A stretch of DNA of 64,000 nucleotides from Yanghanlia caeni (GTDB lineage Bacteria > Pseudomonadota > Gammaproteobacteria > Burkholderiales > Burkholderiaceae_B). The stretch covers positions 1 through 64,000 of the forward strand of contig JAUZQE010000008.1 of assembly GCA_030733815.1 (NCBI GenBank). The letters are read 5' to 3'. A program made the translations under genes and the position numbers. The notes beneath the pieces are model-generated. The model was given only the letters and a program-made list of their open reading frames with translations, made no database searches and had not been told where the DNA came from. Below are positions 17,803 to 28,177 of the stretch, one piece after another. The stretch's first letter is position 1, and each line of letters opens with the position of its first letter.

Positions 17803-18425
17803 GAAGCTCCGCTGTGCCGAATCCGCCGGCTTCCCGGCCTTCCGACGACGGGCGTCGCAATGCGCTGGTTCTGGTGGCCGCGCAACTGTTTCGTGAACAG
17901 GGCTACGAGCGCACCACGGTGCGCGAGCTGGCCGCCGCCGTCGGGCTGCAGTCGGGCAGCCTGTTTCATCACTTTCGCAATAAGGAACAGATCCTGCTTG
18001 CTGTAATGGCCAACGGCATTCAGTCGGTGATCGATGAGGGCGAGGCCCTGCTGCACGCCGAGCGCGACCCGGCGCGGGCATTGGAAGGTCTGTTCAGGCT
18101 GCACATGAACAGCCTCATACACGGGGTGGGCGGCAACGCCATGCACGCTATCATCTTCGATTGGCGCAGCTTGTCTGACGCAGGCAAGTGCCGCATTCGC
18201 GAGCTGGGTGACGCTTACGAGGCGATCTGGCATCGCGCCATTACTGCCGCCGTGGATGCCGGGCTGGTCGCAGGCGACCCCGTACTGATTCGAAAGTACG
18301 TGCTGGGCGGCATGAACCACATGGTGCGCTGGTACAAGCCGGGGGGCAGGGTGCATTCCGACATCTTCATCGACGAAATGCTGAAGGTGGCGTTCCCCGA
18401 ACTGGTGCCCGTCGAACGAAACTGA
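17799..18425 (+). CDS. TetR/AcrR-family transcriptional regulator
   Basis: 208 residues. The N-terminal TetR HTH is clear: RRNALVLVAAQLFREQGYERTTVRELAAA followed by GLQSGSLFHHFRNKEQIL (about residues 22-72). The C-terminal ligand domain includes MHAIIFDWRSL and resembles regulators of acyl-CoA metabolism. It overlaps the synthetase gene (ATGA), so it is probably translated from the same message and may autoregulate the run in response to an acyl-CoA (inference). Confidence 0.88.
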   Translation: MRSSAVPNPPASRPSDDGRRNALVLVAAQLFREQGYERTTVRELAAAVGLQSGSLFHHFRNKEQILLAVMANGIQSVIDEGEALLHAERDPARALEGLFRLHMNSLIHGVGGNAMHAIIFDWRSLSDAGKCRIRELGDAYEAIWHRAITAAVDAGLVAGDPVLIRKYVLGGMNHMVRWYKPGGRVHSDIFIDEMLKVAFPELVPVERN

Positions 18426-18442
18426 ATTGAGCAGGAAAAAAC

Positions 18443-19300
18443 GTGACAGTATCCTCTTCCGATCCCCTTGCACGACACGGCAGCACGGCGGCAACGCCTG
18501 CGCAGGGCAACCCGACGCCGGAATCGGCCCTGCTATACGACACCACGGGTGCCGTGGCCACCATCACGTTCAATCGTCCCGCGGCGTTGAACGCCATCAA
18601 CATCGAGATGGCGCAACGCTTTCGTGACGCCGTGGCGCAGGTGGCGGCCGACCCCGCAGTACGTGTGCTGGTTTTGCGCGGTGCAGGGCGGGCATTCATG
18701 GCAGGCGGCGACGTTGCCGAAATGGCGGCCGATCCGCACGTCAACCCCGATCGCATCATTAGCCCAGTACACGAGGGTGTGGCACAGATGGCGGCGCTGC
18801 AGATCCCGGTCCTGGCGGTGCTGCACGGAGCAGTGGCCGGTGCCGGCATGAGCTTCGCGCTGGCAGCCGATCTGGCGCTCGCCGCCGACAACGTCACCTT
18901 TCAAATGGCCTATACGCGGCTGGGGGCCAACCCGGATGCGTCGGGGTCCTGGCATCTGGTGCGGCTGCTGGGCCTGCGCAAGGCCATGGCGCTCACGCTG
19001 CTGAATGAGCCTGTGGACGCCGAGGCGGCCCTGCAACTGGGCCTGGTGAACTGGGTCGTGCCGGCCGCCGAACTCGATGCGCGGGCCGATGCGCTGGCCA
19101 CTCAGCTTGCCGAAAGCGCCGTGCAGGCGCTGGGCCGCAGCAAGGCACTGCTGCGCGGCGCGGCCCTGCGCACCTTGCCGGAACAGCTCGACGCCGAACG
19201 TCAGGCATTCCTGCAGGGCGCCCGCGGTGCCGAATTTCGTGAAGGGGTCGAGGCCTTCCTGCAGAAGCGTCGCCCCGATTTCATCAACACTGCCACCTGA
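18443..19300 (+). CDS. Enoyl-CoA hydratase/isomerase family protein
   Basis: 285-residue crotonase-fold enzyme. A roughly 25-residue Ala/Thr/Pro-rich N-terminus precedes the core: ITFNRPAALNAIN, an oxyanion-hole stretch (GRAFMAGGDVAEMA), and AVAGAGMSFALAADLALAADN. Residues after MAYTRLGANPDASGSW resemble hydratases, though catalytic glutamates are not certain from sequence alone. The start is a GTG at 18443, preceded by a GAGCAGG site. It probably hydrates an enoyl-CoA in beta-oxidation of the imported substrate. Confidence 0.85.
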   Translation: MTVSSSDPLARHGSTAATPAQGNPTPESALLYDTTGAVATITFNRPAALNAINIEMAQRFRDAVAQVAADPAVRVLVLRGAGRAFMAGGDVAEMAADPHVNPDRIISPVHEGVAQMAALQIPVLAVLHGAVAGAGMSFALAADLALAADNVTFQMAYTRLGANPDASGSWHLVRLLGLRKAMALTLLNEPVDAEAALQLGLVNWVVPAAELDARADALATQLAESAVQALGRSKALLRGAALRTLPEQLDAERQAFLQGARGAEFREGVEAFLQKRRPDFINTAT

Positions 19301-19311
19301 GTCTTGCCCCT

Positions 19312-20496
19312 ATGACGTCTGCCGTGTCCGAACCGGTCATTCTCGACGCCTTCCGTACACCCTTCGGGCGCCCCGGCGGGGCGCTCAGGGAACATCGCCC
19401 CGATGCGCTGCTTGCGGGTCTGCTGGGTGAGCTGACCAGGCGATACGGCACGCACATGCCGGCGGTGGAAGACGTCATCGTGGGGTGCGTGAGCCAGGCG
19501 GGCGAGCAGGGTGCCAACATTGCGCGCCTTGCGCTCATGCTTGCGGGCTGGCCCCATGGCGTACCCGGTGTCACGTTGAACCGCATGTGCGGCTCCAGCC
19601 AGCAGGCGGTGCATTTCGCCGCCCAGGCGATTGCGGCCGGCGACGCCCGCTACGTGGTTGCAGGCGGGGTCGAGAGCATGACCCGGGTACCCATGTTTAC
19701 CGACCTCACGCTGGGCCGGCATGCCTTTACCGGGTTCAACGATCTGAACCCGGCGCTGCTCGAGCGCCAGCCCCTGATCCACCAGGTGGAGAGCGCCGAA
19801 CGCATTGCAGAGCACTGGCAGATCAGCCGCGAAGAGCTCGACGAATGGGCGCGCATCAGTCACGAACGGGCCTGGGCGGCCCGTACGCTGCAGGGCCGCG
19901 AGATCGTGTCTTTGCAGGGCCGATCGCGCGAGGGTGACGCGGTGCAACAGCAGGTTGACGAAGGCATGCGTGGCCAGGTCGACATGGCCCGCATGGCGGC
20001 GCTTGCTCCGGTATTCAGGGCCCCTGGCGAAGGCCGCATTACAGCCGGCAATGCCAGCCAGATCGCCGATGGCGCGTCGCTGGTGCTGGTGGCCGATCGG
20101 GCGGCGGCCGCAGCCGAGGGCCATAGGCCGCGTGCGCGTTTCGTGGCGCGCGTGGCGGTGGGTTCCGACCCGGTGATGCAGCTGACCGGCGTCATTCCGG
20201 CCACGCGCCTGGCGCTGCAACGCAGCGGCCTTTCCATTCACGACTTCGACTGGATCGAGGTGAACGAGGCCTTTGCCAGCGTGGTGCTGGCCTGGTTGCG
20301 GGAATTTCCGGTGAAGGAAGAGCGCCTGAACCCGTGGGGTGGTGCCATTGCGCACGGGCACCCGCTGGGTGCCACGGGTGCGGGGCTGATGGCGAAAATG
20401 CTGGCCGGGCTCGAACATAGCGGTGGCGAGCTGGGGTTGCAGGTGATGTGCATTGGCCACGGCATGGCCACGGCCACGATCATTCAGCGGATCTGA
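19312..20496 (+). CDS. Thiolase-family acetyl-CoA acyltransferase
   Basis: 394-residue thiolase, expected to cleave a 3-ketoacyl-CoA. The nucleophile motif NRMCGSSQQAVHFAAQAI, NEAFAS, GGAIAHGHPLGATGA and the C-terminal Cys motif CIGHGMATA are all there; the last is a known variant of the CIGGG form. It starts 11 bases after the hydratase gene, and ends the nine-gene run, overlapping the convergent BPSS1780-type gene by 17 bases. Confidence 0.9.
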   Translation: MTSAVSEPVILDAFRTPFGRPGGALREHRPDALLAGLLGELTRRYGTHMPAVEDVIVGCVSQAGEQGANIARLALMLAGWPHGVPGVTLNRMCGSSQQAVHFAAQAIAAGDARYVVAGGVESMTRVPMFTDLTLGRHAFTGFNDLNPALLERQPLIHQVESAERIAEHWQISREELDEWARISHERAWAARTLQGREIVSLQGRSREGDAVQQQVDEGMRGQVDMARMAALAPVFRAPGEGRITAGNASQIADGASLVLVADRAAAAAEGHRPRARFVARVAVGSDPVMQLTGVIPATRLALQRSGLSIHDFDWIEVNEAFASVVLAWLREFPVKEERLNPWGGAIAHGHPLGATGAGLMAKMLAGLEHSGGELGLQVMCIGHGMATATIIQRI

Positions 20497-21241
20497 ACAC
20501 GCTCACGTAAGCCGGGTAAAAGCTCGCATAGAGCACCGCCGTGATGGCGACGTTCACGGGCAGCAGCAAGAACTGCAGAAACGTCGCCGACAGCCCGAGG
20601 CCGACCAGCAGCGATGCGAGTAGCTGGATGCCGATAAAGATGGCCGCCCAGGTAATGCCGTACAACAGGAAGGCCCATTTGTTGCGCCAGCAGGCCACCA
20701 TCGAGAAAAACAGGGCCTGACCCAGCGGCACGCCGTGCCAGCCGATCAGCGCCGGTGCGTGCCAGAACAGCATGGAAATCAGCACGTACAGCACCCCGAA
20801 CGTGATCATGGGTGCGCGCATGGCCTGCAACAGCGCGTACTCGTCGATCTGGCCCTGGCCCTCGATGGCGGCCGTGAGGGTATCGAGAAAGGGCAGGGTG
20901 GCCAGCAGCCCGCCGGCGAAGCAGCTGGCCAGATAGGCGAGCCCCAGAACGAACAGGCGCTTGCGCACGCGGGCGTCGCGCAGCGGCCGGGTCCACATGC
21001 CCAGTTGCATGGGTTGCCCAGAATCGATGCGCCGGCACGCCGCCAGCGTCATGAAAGTGAGGCTGGGTGTGGCGATGATGAGCGCCATCTGGCCGAACAG
21101 CGGCACCAGGTAGCTCAGGGAAATGAGCATGCTGAGTGTCATGCTCCAGAAGAACATGGCGAGCGGTTGCCGGCGGCAGATGCGGTAGCCCTGGTCGATC
21201 CAGAACCAGCCTGCATTGATGGGGAGAATGGCGGCTTGCAT
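20480..21241 (-). CDS. BPSS1780-family membrane protein
   Basis: 253-residue integral membrane protein with about six hydrophobic segments; the NAGWFWIDQGYRICRRQPLAMFF start and the FWHAPALIGWHG block match the BPSS1780 family, common in Burkholderiales and of unknown function. It lies nine bases downstream of thrB on the same strand, so the two are probably co-transcribed, as is usual for this family in Bordetella-like genomes (recalled, not checked). Confidence 0.8.
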   Translation of the reverse strand: MQAAILPINAGWFWIDQGYRICRRQPLAMFFWSMTLSMLISLSYLVPLFGQMALIIATPSLTFMTLAACRRIDSGQPMQLGMWTRPLRDARVRKRLFVLGLAYLASCFAGGLLATLPFLDTLTAAIEGQGQIDEYALLQAMRAPMITFGVLYVLISMLFWHAPALIGWHGVPLGQALFFSMVACWRNKWAFLLYGITWAAIFIGIQLLASLLVGLGLSATFLQFLLLPVNVAITAVLYASFYPAYVSVFRSAE

Positions 21242-21250
21242 GACGGCGGC

Positions 21251-22219
21251 TCAGGGCAGCTGCGGCGCGGCGGTTTCGCGGCGCAGGCGCAGGATGCGTT
21301 CGAAATGGCGCGGGTCGTGCGGCTTGAGGGTTTGTGCCGGGCGTGGCAGGAAATAGTCGTACAGCCGCGAAATCCAGAACCGCAGGGCCGCCGCCTGCAG
21401 TATTGTCGGCCACGCTTCGTGTTCCTGCGCGGTGAACGGGCGCAGCGCGGCGTAGGCCTTGAGCCACGCCTCGAGCCGATCGGGGCGGAACGCGCCTGTT
21501 TCGCGTTCGATGCACCAGTCGTTGACACTCACCGCCACGTCGAACAGCCAGGTATCGCAGCCGGCAAAATAGAAATCGATGAACCCGCCCATGCGCGGCG
21601 TTTCGTAGGTGCCATCGAACAGTACGTTATCGCGAAACAGATCACAGTGCGCCGGGCCGGCCGGCAGGGCGGCGTAGGTGGGCGATTGCGCGAAGGCCGT
21701 TTGCTCTGCCAGCGTGGTGCGCAGCATGGTCGCCTGGTCGTCGGTAAGGAAGGGCAGGACGTGCGGAACCGTTTCCTGCCACCATGCGAGCCCGCGCAAA
21801 TTGGGCTGCCGAATCGGGAAATCGGCGGCGGCAAGGTGCATGCGCGCCAGCGTTTCGCCCGTCAGGGCGCAGTGTTGCGGGCCCGGGTCGGGCTCGTAGC
21901 CACCCGAAAGGCGTGTCACGATGGTGCTGGGTTTGCCGTGCAGCGTGGTGAGCCGCTGGCCGTCGCGCATGCGCTGGGGGTGCGGAACCGGTACCCCGCC
22001 CTCGGCCAGATGCCCCATGAGTTCGATATAGAACGGCAGCTGCTCGGCGGTGAGCACCTCGAATATCGTCAGTACGTATTCACCCCGCGTGGTGTTCAGA
22101 AAATAATTGGTGTTCTCGATGCCGGCGGTGATGCCTCGCAGCGAAACCAGGTCTCCCAGGTCGTAGCGTTGCAGCAGCTCACGGGCGTCGTCATCGCTGA
22201 CAGGGGTGAATACAGCCAT
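21251..22219 (-). CDS. thrB: Homoserine kinase
   Basis: 322-residue enzyme phosphorylating homoserine in threonine synthesis. It is of the aminoglycoside-phosphotransferase fold (ThrB type II), with GIENTNYFL near the N-terminus, a catalytic-loop-like [13 protein letters not shown] and the [17 protein letters not shown] metal-site block. The ATG at 22219 matches the usual [15 protein letters not shown] start of this family; a longer frame reading back to 22768 crosses dusA and is not used. It is divergent from dusA. Confidence 0.92.
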   Translation of the reverse strand: MAVFTPVSDDDARELLQRYDLGDLVSLRGITAGIENTNYFLNTTRGEYVLTIFEVLTAEQLPFYIELMGHLAEGGVPVPHPQRMRDGQRLTTLHGKPSTIVTRLSGGYEPDPGPQHCALTGETLARMHLAAADFPIRQPNLRGLAWWQETVPHVLPFLTDDQATMLRTTLAEQTAFAQSPTYAALPAGPAHCDLFRDNVLFDGTYETPRMGGFIDFYFAGCDTWLFDVAVSVNDWCIERETGAFRPDRLEAWLKAYAALRPFTAQEHEAWPTILQAAALRFWISRLYDYFLPRPAQTLKPHDPRHFERILRLRRETAAPQLP

Positions 22220-22339
22220 GGATGCGTGTGTTTCCTTTGAATGAGGGTGGAAGGCGGCCCGCTGGATTTTAGTCCACCTTGCCAGGCATGCGAAAATAAG
22301 AGGTTTGAGGCCGCAAGCCCTCTTGATGAAGCAGTGTAA

Positions 22340-23353
22340 ATGAAACCCGAACCCCCCTTTGATGCGCCGGCGTCGGCATGGCGCCTGTGTGTTGCGCCCA
22401 TGATCGACGTCACTGACAGGCATTGCAGGTATTTTCATCGCCTGCTGGCCCCGCACGCACGGCTGTATACCGAGATGATCACTACCGGTGCACTGGTTCA
22501 TGGCGACGTGGCACGTCACCTCGACTTCGATACGGCCGAGCATCCCGTCGCGCTGCAGCTGGGTGGCAGCGAGCCGGCCGATCTGGCGCATGCGGCACGC
22601 CTGGGCGAACAATGGGGGTACGACGAGATCAACCTGAATTGCGGTTGCCCGTCCGAGCGGGTGCAGAAGGGCGCATTTGGTGCGTGCCTGATGGCCGAGC
22701 CGGCTCTTGTGGCCGACTGCATCAAGGCCATGCAAGACGCGGTGAGCGTACCCGTTACGGTAAAGCACCGCCTCGGCCTGGATTACGATGAATCGTATTC
22801 ATTCGTGCGCGACTTCGTCGGCCAAATCCACGATACGGGCTGCCGGGTGTTCATCGTGCATGCACGCAACGCCGTCCTCAAGGGCCTGAGCCCCAAAGAC
22901 AACCGCGAAATTCCGCCGCTGCGTTACGACGTGGCGGCGCGGCTGGTGGCCGACTTCCCCGATGCCGTGTTTGTGTTGAACGGCGGCCTGGCGCAACCTG
23001 CGCAGTGTCAGCAGGCGCTCCAGACGTTTCATGGCGTGATGGTGGGCCGCGCCGCCTGGCATACGCCTGGCGTGTTGTCGGCATTGTCGGTGGCATTGGG
23101 CCAGACCTCGAGCGCGCCAGACGATCAGCACGTGCTGAACGCCATGATGCAGTATGCAGCACGCCAGACTCAGGCGGGTGTACCGTTGCGCATGGTGATC
23201 AAAGGCATGCTGGGCTGGCAAAGCGGGCGCCCGGGCGCGCGCCGCTGGCGCCAGACGTTGTCTGACGCCAGGCAGCTGACTGCAAATGACCCGAGGGTGC
23301 TCGAGCGCGCATGGGCGGCACTGGCGCCGCCCGCGGTACAGGAACAGGCGTGA
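22340..23353 (+). CDS. dusA: tRNA-dihydrouridine synthase A
   Basis: 337-residue FMN enzyme that reduces uridines in the D-loop of tRNAs. [23 protein letters not shown], the catalytic [12 protein letters not shown] with Cys-Gly-Cys-Pro-Ser, VKHRLGLD and the [22 protein letters not shown] block identify the DusA subgroup. The ATG start is 120 bases from the divergent thrB start. The gene ends four bases before the convergent CBS gene. Confidence 0.93.
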   Translation: MKPEPPFDAPASAWRLCVAPMIDVTDRHCRYFHRLLAPHARLYTEMITTGALVHGDVARHLDFDTAEHPVALQLGGSEPADLAHAARLGEQWGYDEINLNCGCPSERVQKGAFGACLMAEPALVADCIKAMQDAVSVPVTVKHRLGLDYDESYSFVRDFVGQIHDTGCRVFIVHARNAVLKGLSPKDNREIPPLRYDVAARLVADFPDAVFVLNGGLAQPAQCQQALQTFHGVMVGRAAWHTPGVLSALSVALGQTSSAPDDQHVLNAMMQYAARQTQAGVPLRMVIKGMLGWQSGRPGARRWRQTLSDARQLTANDPRVLERAWAALAPPAVQEQA

Positions 23354-23357
23354 AACG

Positions 23358-23813
23358 CTAGACGGAAGTCTGGCTGTCGCCCGGCCAGTCGCGAATGTAC
23401 GCCTTGAGCATGGTGTTTTCGAACGCCTGGGCGGCCACGATGGCGGCGGCCATGTCGTAGAACGAAATCACGCCAAGCAGGGTCGGGCCGTCCATTACCG
23501 GGATATAGCGGGCATGCTTTTCAAGCATGAGCCGCTGCACTTCTTCGAAGCCCGTGTTGGGCGAGACGCTGACCGGGGCGTCATCCATGATGCTGCGCAC
23601 GGTGTAATCGCCCACATTGCCCTTGGCGCGATGCAGGTAGCGGATGATCTCCCGGAAGGTGAGCATGCCAGCCAGCTGCCCGTGATCCATGATGACGAGC
23701 GACCCGATGTCTTGTTCCGACATGCAGTCTATGGCGTCTTGTATGGACGTATCGGGGGTGGCGGTATAGAGCGTGTTGCCCTTGACCCGCAGGATTTCAC
23801 TGACTTTCAACAT
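23358..23813 (-). CDS. CBS-domain-pair protein
   Basis: 151 residues made almost entirely of two CBS motifs (about residues 10-65 and 75-130), a small-molecule sensing module that usually binds adenosine nucleotides. Examples are TSIQDAIDCMSEQDIGSLVIMD and FEEVQRLMLEKHARYIPVMD. No effector domain is attached, so its partner is unknown. It lies 57 bases downstream of brkB/yihY on the same strand and converges with dusA. Confidence 0.85.
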   Translation of the reverse strand: MLKVSEILRVKGNTLYTATPDTSIQDAIDCMSEQDIGSLVIMDHGQLAGMLTFREIIRYLHRAKGNVGDYTVRSIMDDAPVSVSPNTGFEEVQRLMLEKHARYIPVMDGPTLLGVISFYDMAAAIVAAQAFENTMLKAYIRDWPGDSQTSV

Positions 23814-23870
23814 ATTCGTTCTCCCGGTGTCTCCGATTGGGATATACGGATGTATTGTGCCTGAAAGCCG

Positions 23871-25130
23871 TTACGTTGTGGTAGCGCTACGGGTGAAGAG
23901 GGCCTCGAGGGTGACGGTTTCGCCGGCCAGCGACCGGGCCACGGCGGGCACCAGGCCCGGCGCATGGCGCAACCCCGGCTGGCGGGTGTCGAACAGCCAG
24001 GCATCGATCAGAGGCTGCAACGCGGCATGCCTCGGGTCGCATGCCATGACCCAGACCTCTGTGTCGCAATCCTGTTCCTGCGTATTCACGACGTAGCCCA
24101 ACCGCTTGAGCAGGTGCAGAACCTTGTCGAGTTCATCCTGGTGCAGCGCCAAGTCGGCACACAGGTCTTCGGTGGCGCGCCCGGGAGACGGCGCTGCCCG
24201 TGAGGCCCACAACACGTTCAGCACGCGCACGCTATCGACCAATGCGGCACCCACGTAATGCTGCTGCGCCCAGCGCCGCTGACGCAAGGCGGGCAACAGT
24301 GCGGTAACGGTTGCGCCCAGCAGAATCACAAGCCATGACACATACATCCACAGCAGGAAGATGGGGATCGTGGCAAAGGCCCCGTAGATAATGGTGTACG
24401 ACGGAAACCGGGCGAGGTAGTAGGCGATGCCCACACGCAGGAATTCGAGAATGATGGCCGTGAAGAAGCCGCCAACCAGGGCGTCCTTCCAGCGCACGCT
24501 GCGGTTGGGCACTGTGAGGAACATGGCGGAAAAACCCAGCCCGGTGAGCATCAGCGGAAGAAGCGAGAGCGAAAATTCCGCGACCTCATTCATGTCGCCG
24601 ATCAGGCCCAGCGATTCGCGCGCCAGCATGGTGAGCGCCCACAGGCTCGCGCCGACCAGTATGGGCCCCAGCGAAAGCAGGGCCCAATACACCAGAATGC
24701 GCTGGCGCAGCGGGCGGCGGGTCTCGACCTGCCAGATCTCGTTGAAGGCGTCGTCGATCGTTCGAAACAGCATGACCGAGGTCACGATGAGCGCCAGGCC
24801 ACCCACGGTGGTCAGGCCCGAGGCCTTGGCCGCGAACTGGTTCAGGTACCCCATGACGTTTTCCGACACCACGGCCGGCATCAGGCTGTTGGCCAGAAAG
24901 CTTTCGAGCGCGACGCGAAAGTCGGCGAACAGCGGAAAGGCGGTGAACAATGCCAGCACCACGGCCAGCAGCGGAACGAGGCTGAGTACGGTGGTGTAAG
25001 TGAGGCTGGCAGCCACCTGGGTGAGATTTTTTTCCTGGGCGCGGCGCACGGCGTACTTCACAACCTTCAAGGCTGTGGCGGCGGTGGCCCGCCAGTCGCG
25101 ACGTTTTTCCGTTTGTGCCAACCCGTGCAT
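23871..25130 (-). CDS. YihY/BrkB-family membrane protein
   Basis: 419-residue inner-membrane protein. About six hydrophobic helices follow a short basic N-terminus; ASLTYTTVLSLVPLLAVVLA, the FNEIWQV motif and ALVGGFFTAIILEFLRVG are typical of the YihY/BrkB family. The last 130 residues form a cytoplasmic part, perhaps a winged-helix-like domain. BrkB was first linked to serum resistance in Bordetella, but the family's activity is not settled. It is divergent from the DUF2069 gene. Confidence 0.85.
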   Translation of the reverse strand: MHGLAQTEKRRDWRATAATALKVVKYAVRRAQEKNLTQVAASLTYTTVLSLVPLLAVVLALFTAFPLFADFRVALESFLANSLMPAVVSENVMGYLNQFAAKASGLTTVGGLALIVTSVMLFRTIDDAFNEIWQVETRRPLRQRILVYWALLSLGPILVGASLWALTMLARESLGLIGDMNEVAEFSLSLLPLMLTGLGFSAMFLTVPNRSVRWKDALVGGFFTAIILEFLRVGIAYYLARFPSYTIIYGAFATIPIFLLWMYVSWLVILLGATVTALLPALRQRRWAQQHYVGAALVDSVRVLNVLWASRAAPSPGRATEDLCADLALHQDELDKVLHLLKRLGYVVNTQEQDCDTEVWVMACDPRHAALQPLIDAWLFDTRQPGLRHAPGLVPAVARSLAGETVTLEALFTRSATTT

Positions 25131-25170
25131 GGCCTGTCAGCCGGTAATCGTTTCGGGTGATAATAGCAGC

Positions 25171-25563
25171 ATGACACCCCCTCTGAATCCCTTGTGGCGC
25201 CATGTTGCGGCGGCGGCGCTCGTTGCTCTGTTCATTCTGTGCATTGTGTGGGAAGTGTGGCTTGCGCCCATTACGCCCGGCGGATTCTGGCTGGCCCTCA
25301 AGGCGCTGCCCCTGCTGCTGCCGCTGCGTGGTGTAGTGAGGGGCAATCTCTATACCATGCAGTGGGCCTCCATGTTCATACTGCTGTGGTTCATGGAAGG
25401 GGTGATGCGTGCGTGGTCCGACACCAATCCGGTTTCAGCCGCGCTCGCAGGCGTGGAAATTGCCCTTTCGTTGCTGTTCTATGTCAGCGCCATTTTGTAT
25501 TGCCGGCCCGCCAAACGTGCGGCCAAGGCGCGTGCTGGCAAAGCCCCACGAAGCACGCCATGA
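25171..25563 (+). CDS. DUF2069-family membrane protein
   Basis: 130 residues with four hydrophobic segments and a basic C-terminus (AKRAAKARAGK); matches DUF2069, a small inner-membrane family of unknown function. Typical features are LKALPLLLPLRGVVRGNLYTMQW, and ILLWFMEGVMRAWSD. The ATG at 25171 is the first start that gives this family N-terminus. It overlaps selO by four bases (ATGA), so the two are translationally coupled. Confidence 0.8.
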   Translation: MTPPLNPLWRHVAAAALVALFILCIVWEVWLAPITPGGFWLALKALPLLLPLRGVVRGNLYTMQWASMFILLWFMEGVMRAWSDTNPVSAALAGVEIALSLLFYVSAILYCRPAKRAAKARAGKAPRSTP

Positions 25564-27035
25564 CCCATTCGCTTGCCCACCTGAACGTCGATAACTCATA
25601 CGCACGGCTGCCGCCCGATTTTTACACCGAGCTTTCACCGCGGCCGCTCACCGATCCGCGCCTGCTGCATGTGAATGCCGAGGTCGCGGCTATGCTGGGC
25701 CTGAACGAGGCCGCGTTGCGTTCGCCCGAGTTCCTTGAAGTCGTGTCCGGCCAGCGCCCCCTGCCTGGGGGCAAGACTCTTGCGGCGGTTTACAGCGGGC
25801 ATCAGTTCGGCGTGTGGGCCGGGCAACTGGGCGACGGCCGGGCACACTTGCTGGGCGAAGTCATCACACCTAATGGCCCGTTGGAACTGCAACTGAAAGG
25901 CTCGGGGCGTACGCCGTATTCGCGCATGGGCGACGGGCGGGCCGTATTGCGTTCGTCGGTGCGCGAATACCTTGCCGGTGAAGCCATGGCAGGGCTGGGC
26001 ATTCCCACCACGCGGGCCCTGGCGCTCGTGGTCTCCGACGACCCGGTGTACCGTGAAACGGTTGAAACGGCCGCCATCGTCACGCGCGTGTCACCCAGTT
26101 TCGTGCGCTTCGGCAGTTTCGAGCATTGGGCGGGCAACCCGCAGAACCTGCGCACGCTTGCCGAATATGTGCTCGAGCGCCATTTTCCCGATCTGCTTGA
26201 GTCGCACGGCGGCGAGCCGCCCACGTTCGAGAACGCGGTGTTGCGCCTGCTGCGTGAGGTCACGCGGCGTACTGCCGCACTCATTGCCGACTGGCAGACC
26301 GTGGGGTTTTGCCACGGTGTCATGAACACTGACAACATGTCGATTCTGGGGCTCACCATCGACTACGGGCCTTACGGGTTCATCGACCGCTTCCAGGCCA
26401 ACCACGTGTGCAACCATAGCGATACGCACGGGCGCTATGCCTGGAACGTGCAACCCGCGGTCGCCCACTGGAACCTGTACCGGCTGGGCGGCGTGTTCCT
26501 GGGGTTGGAGCTTTCCGAAGAAAGCCTGCGCGATGCCCTTTCCGGCTACGAACGCGATTTTCTGATTGCATACCACGGCAATCTGTGCCGCAAGCTGGGC
26601 CTGCACCAGTGGGAAGAGGGCGACGACGATCTGATCGATGCCTGGTGGCGTCTGCTGCATGGGCAGCGCGCCGATTTCACGCTGGCATTCCGGCATCTGG
26701 CGGCAACGCCGCATGACCCGGCCCCCTTTCTGGGCCTGTTCGCCGACCCGGAACCCGCGCGCGACTGGCTGGCCCGGTATCACGCCCGATTGCAGGCCGA
26801 CCCGCGCAGCGAACCGGAACGCCGCGAAGCCATGCTGCGCGCGAATCCGTTATACGTATTGCGCAATCATCTCGCCCAGGGCGCCATCGACGCCGCGCAA
26901 CACGGCGACGCCGGCGAAATCGAAACACTGCTCAGCGTGCTGCGCGACCCCTACACCGAACGCCCGGGCTACGAACGTTATGCCGAAGCGGCACCCGAAT
27001 GGGCCGAGCGGCTGGAAGTGAGCTGCTCGTCGTGA
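25560..27035 (+). CDS. selO: Protein adenylyltransferase SelO (YdiU)
   Basis: 491-residue pseudokinase-fold enzyme that AMPylates protein hydroxyl groups. [23 protein letters not shown] holds the nucleotide-binding lysine and arginines; the [22 protein letters not shown] block has the Asn/Asp metal ligands. The chain ends LEVSCSS, where bacterial SelO proteins carry Cys at the place eukaryotic forms have selenocysteine. The start at 25560 is fixed by the overlap with the DUF2069 gene. In E. coli the protein is linked to oxidative stress. Confidence 0.92.
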   Translation: MTHSLAHLNVDNSYARLPPDFYTELSPRPLTDPRLLHVNAEVAAMLGLNEAALRSPEFLEVVSGQRPLPGGKTLAAVYSGHQFGVWAGQLGDGRAHLLGEVITPNGPLELQLKGSGRTPYSRMGDGRAVLRSSVREYLAGEAMAGLGIPTTRALALVVSDDPVYRETVETAAIVTRVSPSFVRFGSFEHWAGNPQNLRTLAEYVLERHFPDLLESHGGEPPTFENAVLRLLREVTRRTAALIADWQTVGFCHGVMNTDNMSILGLTIDYGPYGFIDRFQANHVCNHSDTHGRYAWNVQPAVAHWNLYRLGGVFLGLELSEESLRDALSGYERDFLIAYHGNLCRKLGLHQWEEGDDDLIDAWWRLLHGQRADFTLAFRHLAATPHDPAPFLGLFADPEPARDWLARYHARLQADPRSEPERREAMLRANPLYVLRNHLAQGAIDAAQHGDAGEIETLLSVLRDPYTERPGYERYAEAAPEWAERLEVSCSS

Positions 27036-27084
27036 TGGGTCGGACTACAATGCCCGCCTACGCTCAATCATCACGTTTCCATCC

Positions 27085-28149
27085 ATGTCCGGCAACACCT
27101 TAGGCAAACTGTTCTGTGTCACCAATTTCGGCGAATCGCATGGCCCGGCCATCGGTTGCGTGGTCGATGGCTGCCCGCCGGGGCTGGCACTCGATGCCCC
27201 CGACATTCAAAAAGAGCTCGATCGACGCCGGCCCGGTACATCGCGGCACGTCACGCAGCGTCGCGAGCCCGATCAGGTCGAGATTCTGTCGGGTGTTTTT
27301 GAAGGCCACACCACCGGCACGCCCATCGGTCTGCTGATTCGCAATACCGACCAGCGCAGTGGCGACTACGGCAATATCGTCCAGACCTTTCGCCCCGGCC
27401 ATGCCGATTACTCGTACTGGAAAAAATATGGACGGCGCGATCCGCGTGGCGGCGGCCGGTCGTCGGCCCGTCTCACGGCACCCACGGTGGCCGCGGGCGC
27501 CATTGCAAAGAAATGGCTTGCCACCGAATACGGTATTCAGGTTCGCGGCTTCATGAGCCAGCTGGGGCCCGTGAACATTCCCTTCGAATCATGGGAGGAA
27601 GTCGAGCGCAATCCGTTTTTCGCGCCCAATGCAGGGGTGGTTGCCGAACTCGAAACGTTCATGGACGAGCTGCGCCGTGCCGGCGACTCGATCGGTGCGC
27701 GCATCGAGGTGGTGGCCGAGAACGTTCCGGCGGGATGGGGCGAACCCATCTACGACCGGCTCGATGCCGACATCGCACACGCGATGATGGGGTTGAACGC
27801 CGTGAAGGGCGTGTCGATCGGTGCCGGTTTCGAAGCGATTACGCAACGCGGGTCGCAGCACGGTGACGAGATCACGCCAGACGGTTTTCTAAGTAACCAT
27901 GCAGGGGGCGTGCTGGGCGGCATTTCGTCCGGCCAGCCCATTACCGTGTCGCTGGCCATCAAACCCACTTCCAGCATCCGTGTCGAGCGCCAGTCCATCA
28001 CCGTAGAGGGCGAACCCACCACGGTGCAGACGTTCGGGCGGCACGATCCTTGCGTAGGCATCCGCGCAACGCCGATCGCCGAAGCCCTTCTTGCGATCGT
28101 GCTCATGGATCACGCGCTGCGGCAGCGCGCCCAATGCGGGCGTGGCTAG
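27085..28149 (+). CDS. aroC: Chorismate synthase
   Basis: 354-residue enzyme converting EPSP to chorismate with reduced FMN, the last shikimate-pathway step. [49 protein letters not shown]-type histidine regions and a C-terminal [17 protein letters not shown] segment are all conserved. Length is normal. The ATG lies 49 bases after selO. The M48 protease gene follows after 28 bases on the same strand. Confidence 0.95.
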   Translation: MSGNTLGKLFCVTNFGESHGPAIGCVVDGCPPGLALDAPDIQKELDRRRPGTSRHVTQRREPDQVEILSGVFEGHTTGTPIGLLIRNTDQRSGDYGNIVQTFRPGHADYSYWKKYGRRDPRGGGRSSARLTAPTVAAGAIAKKWLATEYGIQVRGFMSQLGPVNIPFESWEEVERNPFFAPNAGVVAELETFMDELRRAGDSIGARIEVVAENVPAGWGEPIYDRLDADIAHAMMGLNAVKGVSIGAGFEAITQRGSQHGDEITPDGFLSNHAGGVLGGISSGQPITVSLAIKPTSSIRVERQSITVEGEPTTVQTFGRHDPCVGIRATPIAEALLAIVLMDHALRQRAQCGRG

Positions 28150-28177
28150 GGCGCTCACTTCATTGCAAGGAACCGAC

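Noticed and set aside
16687-18081. 464-codon minus-strand open frame across the acyl-CoA synthetase and TetR genes
   Set aside because: Both plus-strand genes have clear motifs; the antisense product has none.
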